From CAZWVI01 sp964637165 (GTDB lineage Bacteria > Planctomycetota > UBA1135), in contig CAZWVI010000014.1 in the NCBI GenBank assembly GCA_964637165.1, forward strand, positions 1 to 64,000: a stretch of DNA of 64,000 bases. The letters are read 5' to 3'. Shown piece after piece: positions 60,377 through 64,000 of this stretch. The position numbers were made by a program, and so were the translations under genes. The notes under the pieces were generated by a model. It did no database searches. It saw nothing but the letters and a program-made list of their open reading frames with translations, and had not been told where the DNA came from. Each line of letters opens with the position of its first letter. Positions within the stretch are counted from its first letter, which is position 1.

Positions 60377-61536
60377 ATTTTCCCCTAAACGCTTTTCATG
60401 ATTTCGGGCTCGATGGAGCTTTGTTAATCGCAGTACTAATCGGAATCGGTTTTGGCTTCATGTTGGAGCGAGGCGGATTTGGTAGCAGCAAAATCTTGTC
60501 GGGAATCTTTTACTTAAAGGATTGGCGAGTGTTGAAAGTAATGTTTAGTGCAATTGTGACTGCAATGCTCGGACTTTACGCGGCTCAAGGATTGGGTTTT
60601 GTGAACATGGACATGATTGCACTGCGTCAAACATTTTTGGGCGCGCAAGTTGTTGGTGGCCTACTCCTAGGAGTCGGCTTTGTCACCGCCGGTTATTGCC
60701 CAGGGACATCAATGGTTGGGCTTGTTAGCGGCAAATTCGATGCGGCCTTAGTAATGCTTGGCATCCTGCTCGGCATTGGAATCTTTGAAGAATTCTTCCC
60801 GGCCTTTGAAAGCTTGTGGAAGTCTGGCTACATGGAACGCATTTCACTTTCAGAGTGGATGGGTATCAATAATGGCTGGGTGGTATTAATGGTAACGGCG
60901 ATGGCAGTTGGTGCATTTGCTTTGGTTGAATGGCTCGAACGAAAACCAAATCGTCCAACCTTTCCACGTGAGTTAAAACGCCTTGCCTTAGCCACTGGTG
61001 GAGTTGCAGTTTTAGTTGCTAGTGCCCAGTTCATCGGACCCGGCAATGCGCGGGCGATGGCCCAAGCGAGTGCGCCAACTTCAGCTCCGCAAGTCACCGC
61101 CATTGAGTTAGCAAGTTGGGCAATTGAAGGCCGTACCGATGTAATGGTTTTGGATTTACGCGGCGAAGATCCTGCGACTGAACTTCCCTTCGCGATACCT
61201 GTTAGTACTGATGAAATCATGGATTTGCGCCAGCGTCCTGATTTCCCCTTGAATCGCTTGTTCGTCATTGTCGATGACGCTGATTTCGGCCCAGCGCGGG
61301 ACGCGGCGATCGCCATGCGCGGCAGTGGTTTTTCCGCGTTTAGTTTGCGCGGTGGTGCGACTCGCTGGAATGTTGATGTTCTAGCCACCGAAAGCACTTT
61401 TCCGATTGCTGCAACCTATCAGTTGTTTGCCAGCGGACAAAGCCCATTTGGCGGAGAATTTACACCTCCGCCTAAGCCTAAGAAAAAATTAAACATGCCT
61501 AAACGCAAAAAGAAAAAGGGTGGTGGCTGTTCTTAG
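60373..61536 (+). CDS. YeeE/YedE transporter half 2 fused to inactive rhodanese domain
   Basis: The protein is 387 residues from the ATG at 60373 (ATGA overlap; a GTG at 60367 is possible). The N-terminal half has about six transmembrane helices with G-Y-C-P-G-T-S, the conserved YeeE Cys. After a linker, residues about 240-345 form a rhodanese fold ending S-L-R-G-G-A-T-R-W. Where active rhodaneses have C-x-x-G-x-R this one has D-D-A-D-F-G-P-A-R, so the persulfide Cys is missing. A Pro/Lys-rich tail ends G-G-G-C-S, recalling swinging-arm sulfur carriers such as SoxY (G-G-C-G-G). It would work with the first half in sulfur uptake. Confidence 0.85.
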   Translation: MNFPLNAFHDFGLDGALLIAVLIGIGFGFMLERGGFGSSKILSGIFYLKDWRVLKVMFSAIVTAMLGLYAAQGLGFVNMDMIALRQTFLGAQVVGGLLLGVGFVTAGYCPGTSMVGLVSGKFDAALVMLGILLGIGIFEEFFPAFESLWKSGYMERISLSEWMGINNGWVVLMVTAMAVGAFALVEWLERKPNRPTFPRELKRLALATGGVAVLVASAQFIGPGNARAMAQASAPTSAPQVTAIELASWAIEGRTDVMVLDLRGEDPATELPFAIPVSTDEIMDLRQRPDFPLNRLFVIVDDADFGPARDAAIAMRGSGFSAFSLRGGATRWNVDVLATESTFPIAATYQLFASGQSPFGGEFTPPPKPKKKLNMPKRKKKKGGGCS

Positions 61537-61563
61537 CTTAAGTTAGTTTCAACAGAATAAAAG

Positions 61564-61593
61564 AAAGGCGCGAGAATTGCTTCTCGCGCCTTT
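61564..61593. terminator. Bidirectional terminator after sulfur operon
   Basis: A 13-base stem AAAGGCGCGAGAA and its complement has loop TTGC and T or A runs on both sides. It separates the sulfur operon from the convergent secreted-protein gene. Confidence 0.9.
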
Positions 61594-61619
61594 TGCCGTT
61601 TGGCAAAGCAATTAAATGC

Positions 61620-62546
61620 TTACATGACAGTCGCGGTAACTACATTTGATGTAACACCGGCTGAGCATGCTTGGAAGTAAACAGTCAAACCTGGGTAAGG
61701 TGGAACAGTGGTGTTCCATGAGACAGAACCAGTGCCGTTTGAGTTGCCCGAGAACAACAAGGTTGGACGGTCGATGTCTAGAGTAACTCCGATTGATGGG
61801 ATTGGAGTTGAGCCAGCACCAGTCAAGCTGTAACCAACAAAGGTCATGTCGTTGGCATTACTATTCGTAACTGAGAAAGTGGCAGAAGCGCCAGCAAGCA
61901 AAGTTGTAACAGCAAGATCCATGCCGCCAGGTTGTGCTGGAGCAGATGCGTAGATGTCACCAACGATTGTGAAATCGTAAGTAAGACCAGCCATAACATC
62001 AGAGATGGTGGTGTCGATTGGTGAGTGCAGGTCAACGTTGCCGCCACTTTCAGAGAAAGTTCCAGAAACTGGACTTGGGTCGGTCAAGGTTCCAGCAAGC
62101 GGGGTAATAGTGGTTGAGCCAAGAGCTTCAACTTCTACTTCACCGCCAACAACGTACATCCAAGTGTCAGTTGCCCAAGTACCATTGCTAGCAACTGCAA
62201 AGTGATCTGAATGGAGTTCCAAATCAAGGTCACGAATCCAAATCTTGGCCAAAGGTGGAAAGAAAGGAAGTGGGTTGTCCACGTATGCGTAAATTTCAGT
62301 TGGGTTGGTGCCTGAACTACCGCCGTTGAATTGCGCGCCACCGAATGGGGCGACGGCATTGTCAAGGGCAACCGCAATGTTGCCAGTGATGTTCAAGTTC
62401 TTATTGCCTTTAAGTGCGCCGAGGCTGGTGCTGCCATTCCATTGAGCGGCTGACGCGGCAGAATCGACATTAAGGGTGTATTGAGTTTGGGCAAAACTTG
62501 GGGCTGCAAGAGCGGCCACCAAGATGATGGGGAGGGAGAGCTTCAT
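61620..62546 (-). CDS. Secreted hypothetical protein with shared C-terminal domain
   Basis: The protein is 308 residues from the ATG at 62546, which opens a clean signal peptide (M-K-L-S-L-P-I-I-L-V-A, cut after S-F-A-Q). The main body is beta-rich with no recognised catalytic motif. The last about 100 residues match the shared domain (L-L-A-G-A-S-A-T-F-S-V-T-N, F-V-G-Y-S-L-T-G-A-G-S-T, L-T-V-Y-F-Q-A-C). It is probably exported to the surface or outside. It is convergent with the sulfur operon. Confidence 0.7.
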   Translation of the reverse strand: MKLSLPIILVAALAAPSFAQTQYTLNVDSAASAAQWNGSTSLGALKGNKNLNITGNIAVALDNAVAPFGGAQFNGGSSGTNPTEIYAYVDNPLPFFPPLAKIWIRDLDLELHSDHFAVASNGTWATDTWMYVVGGEVEVEALGSTTITPLAGTLTDPSPVSGTFSESGGNVDLHSPIDTTISDVMAGLTYDFTIVGDIYASAPAQPGGMDLAVTTLLAGASATFSVTNSNANDMTFVGYSLTGAGSTPIPSIGVTLDIDRPTLLFSGNSNGTGSVSWNTTVPPYPGLTVYFQACSAGVTSNVVTATVM

Positions 62547-62628
62547 GAAGTTTCTATTTAAGGTGGATGGATTCCAGAGGGGGGAGCGGAGCATACCGCC
62601 TGTCTCCACTATATAACGAAAATACGGT

Positions 62629-63423
62629 CTATAAAGGAAATGGCATCTGATAATCGATAATTAAAGGTGCGTGGTCGGAGAAGCGAATATCCTTGAAAAC
62701 CCCTGCTAAAGTGGCTTTTTTGGCTATGTTTGGGGTGCAAACCTGGTAATCGAGCCGCCAACCGACGTTTTTGGCGTAGGCCTGGCCGCGATTTGACCAC
62801 CAGGTGTAGCATTCGGCCTCGGCTTCGGGGTGGAGCAGGCGGTAGCAGTCATGCCATTTCCCGTGCCCTCCACCTTCGGCGAAAACGCCATCTAGCCAGG
62901 CGCGTTCCTCGGGCAGGAAGCCGGAATTCTTGCGGTTAGCCCGCCAATTTTTGAGGTCCTTTTCGGTGTGCGAAATATTCCAATCACCACAAATAACCGT
63001 TTCACGCCGCCGTCGTCGTTGAGTCTCAAGATAGTCACCAAGGTCATCTAAGAATTTCATTTTGCGCGCTTGGCGATCTTCGGCCGATGAGCCAGATGGC
63101 AGATAAAGTGACACCACGCTGAGCTTGCCAAATTCGGCGCTGATTAAACGCCCTTCGTGGTCGGCGTGTTCCCAGCCTCCGCGAATAACTTTGTCGGGTT
63201 TGCGGCGACTGAAAATTGCGGTGCCCGAGTAGCCAGCTTTTTGTGCGTGAAACCATTCGGCGTGAAGTCCGGCCGGCGACAACATTTCTTCGGTGAGCTG
63301 ATGATCTTGAACTCGTGTTTCTTGCGCACACACAACATCTGCATCTTGGGTGGCAAGCCATTCAAGAAAACCTTTTTTGCAGGCGGCACGAATACCGTTC
63401 AAGTTAATGCTTATGATGCGCAT
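62629..63423 (-). CDS. xth: Exodeoxyribonuclease III
   Basis: The protein is 264 residues from the ATG at 63423. It opens M-R-I-I-S-I-N-L-N-G-I-R-A-A and has V-V-C-A-Q-E-T-R (metal Glu), S-L-Y-L-P-S-G-S, I-C-G-D-W-N-I-S-H, Y-T-W-W-S-N-R and a final S-D-H-A-P. It is an AP endonuclease and 3'-5' exonuclease of base-excision repair. Its start shares a base with the stop of the uracil-DNA glycosylase gene, so two consecutive repair steps are encoded together. Confidence 0.95.
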   Translation of the reverse strand: MRIISINLNGIRAACKKGFLEWLATQDADVVCAQETRVQDHQLTEEMLSPAGLHAEWFHAQKAGYSGTAIFSRRKPDKVIRGGWEHADHEGRLISAEFGKLSVVSLYLPSGSSAEDRQARKMKFLDDLGDYLETQRRRRRETVICGDWNISHTEKDLKNWRANRKNSGFLPEERAWLDGVFAEGGGHGKWHDCYRLLHPEAEAECYTWWSNRGQAYAKNVGWRLDYQVCTPNIAKKATLAGVFKDIRFSDHAPLIIDYQMPFPL

Positions 63424-64000
63424 TATTTTAGTAGTCCGAGTTCTTTGAGTTGTGCTTCGGCCTGAGGTGCCCAACCGCGATTGGCAATTGGACTAGCTGG
63501 TGACGGGTGCAGAATTTGGCCGATTTCAACATCGACATCTTTAAGAATGCGTGCGGCTTGGTCTCGGGCAAACTTGCCAACGCCGACCACCATGCGCGGC
63601 TTTAAAGCGTGCACACTTTCAATTAAGGCTTGGTCGCAGGCTGCTTGAAGCGGTGTGCGTTCGGCCACGGGCAATTTGTCAGGCGTGCGATTGCGACCAC
63701 CTTCTTCCATAAAACAAAGTGGACACCAATTGGAAATGAAAAACTTATCGAAAAACTCGTTGGGACTTTTGAATCGTTCTCGGGCCCAACTCCAAACGCG
63801 GCGACCGCTAACTTCGGAGCGTTGGCAGTCGAGTCCCTGAATTGGTCGCTTGGTATGAGTGTTTTTGGGTTGTTTGACTTTTCCGTCAATTTTTAACCAC
63901 TCACGCACATGTTCAACTTCACCAAACGGAACTCCGGTCTGGGCCATACCCCAAGGGCCTGGATTCATTCCCAACCAAATTGCTTCGACGCCTTGGTGGG
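63423..64000 (-). CDS. SMUG1-like uracil-DNA glycosylase, partial
   Basis: The frame runs off the right edge; at least 192 residues are visible. A-I-W-L-G-M-N-P-G-P-W-G-M-A-Q-T-G-V-P-F-G is the SMUG1 active-site signature and H-P-S-P-A-S-P-I-A-N-R-G-W the second. It removes uracil and oxidised pyrimidines from DNA. SMUG1 is mainly an animal enzyme, with bacterial homologues known in Planctomycetota and few other groups, which supports the proposed origin of the window. It is coupled with the exonuclease III gene. Confidence 0.9.
   Translation of the reverse strand, partial: HQGVEAIWLGMNPGPWGMAQTGVPFGEVEHVREWLKIDGKVKQPKNTHTKRPIQGLDCQRSEVSGRRVWSWARERFKSPNEFFDKFFISNWCPLCFMEEGGRNRTPDKLPVAERTPLQAACDQALIESVHALKPRMVVGVGKFARDQAARILKDVDVEIGQILHPSPASPIANRGWAPQAEAQLKELGLLK

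Overview
The window reads as a chromosomal segment of a Gram-negative bacterium, most likely a marine member of the Planctomycetota of the Poly30/UBA1135 kind. This is an inference. It rests on four secreted proteins that share a C-terminal domain of about 100 residues which I associate with that lineage, on several Thr-type sulfatases (two with TPR tails), on a SMUG1-like uracil-DNA glycosylase, and on LPS genes (waaF, rfaE2, lptB). Genes are dense, many start codons overlap the preceding stop, and no gap without a gene exceeds 300 bases. I see no insertion sequence, phage module, CRISPR array or replication origin.

Layout. 1-2034: an Hpt phosphotransfer protein cut by the window edge and an AGCS amino-acid:cation symporter (-). 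2137-5562: DUF669-like, DUF6141-like, a cytidine-deaminase-like pseudoenzyme and ligA (+). 5579-8941: EEP hydrolase, PLD synthase, waaF and rfaE2 (-). 8991-13102: a tightly coupled operon of Nudix, Gfo/Idh oxidoreductase, radical SAM and a methyltransferase fused to a degenerate LPS-kinase-like domain (+). 13103-26240: a long housekeeping run (-): etfA, etfB, lptB, lepB, lepA, rdgB, metallophosphoesterase, rph, birA, a sigma-28 type factor, apt, argS, HD protein and Nudix. 26321-28565: pyrK-like and gdhA (+). 28740-36424: sulfatase, YdbC-like, QueD-like, a GH39-like glycosidase, tRNA-Pro(GGG), a broken lectin gene and a secreted metalloprotease. 36425-41213: a GAF protein and a redox cluster with two probable selenoproteins. 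41210-55673: glycerol genes (glpK, GDPD, glpD), two sulfatase-TPR paralogues, a DegT aminotransferase, psuG and a FadL-type porin. 55788-61536: a sulfur-metabolism operon. 61620-64000: a secreted protein, exonuclease III and a SMUG1-like glycosylase.

The most notable reading concerns two genes that are each interrupted by one in-frame UGA but otherwise intact. In the first, the UGA replaces the first Cys of a thioredoxin motif (W-G-T-R-U-G-G-C). In the second, the UGA lies directly after a signal peptide and beside a Cys. Both UGAs are followed, after 10 bases, by a hairpin whose apical loop starts CGUG, matching the geometry of bacterial SECIS elements. They appear to be secreted selenoproteins lying about 2 kb apart, next to an ArsC-like thiol protein.

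The sulfur operon encodes an ArsR-type regulator with three Cys, a Tat-exported molybdopterin oxidoreductase, a four-cluster ferredoxin subunit, an NrfD/PsrC membrane subunit and two YeeE/YedE transporters. The second transporter carries a rhodanese domain without its catalytic Cys and ends in a flexible tail Gly-Gly-Gly-Cys-Ser.
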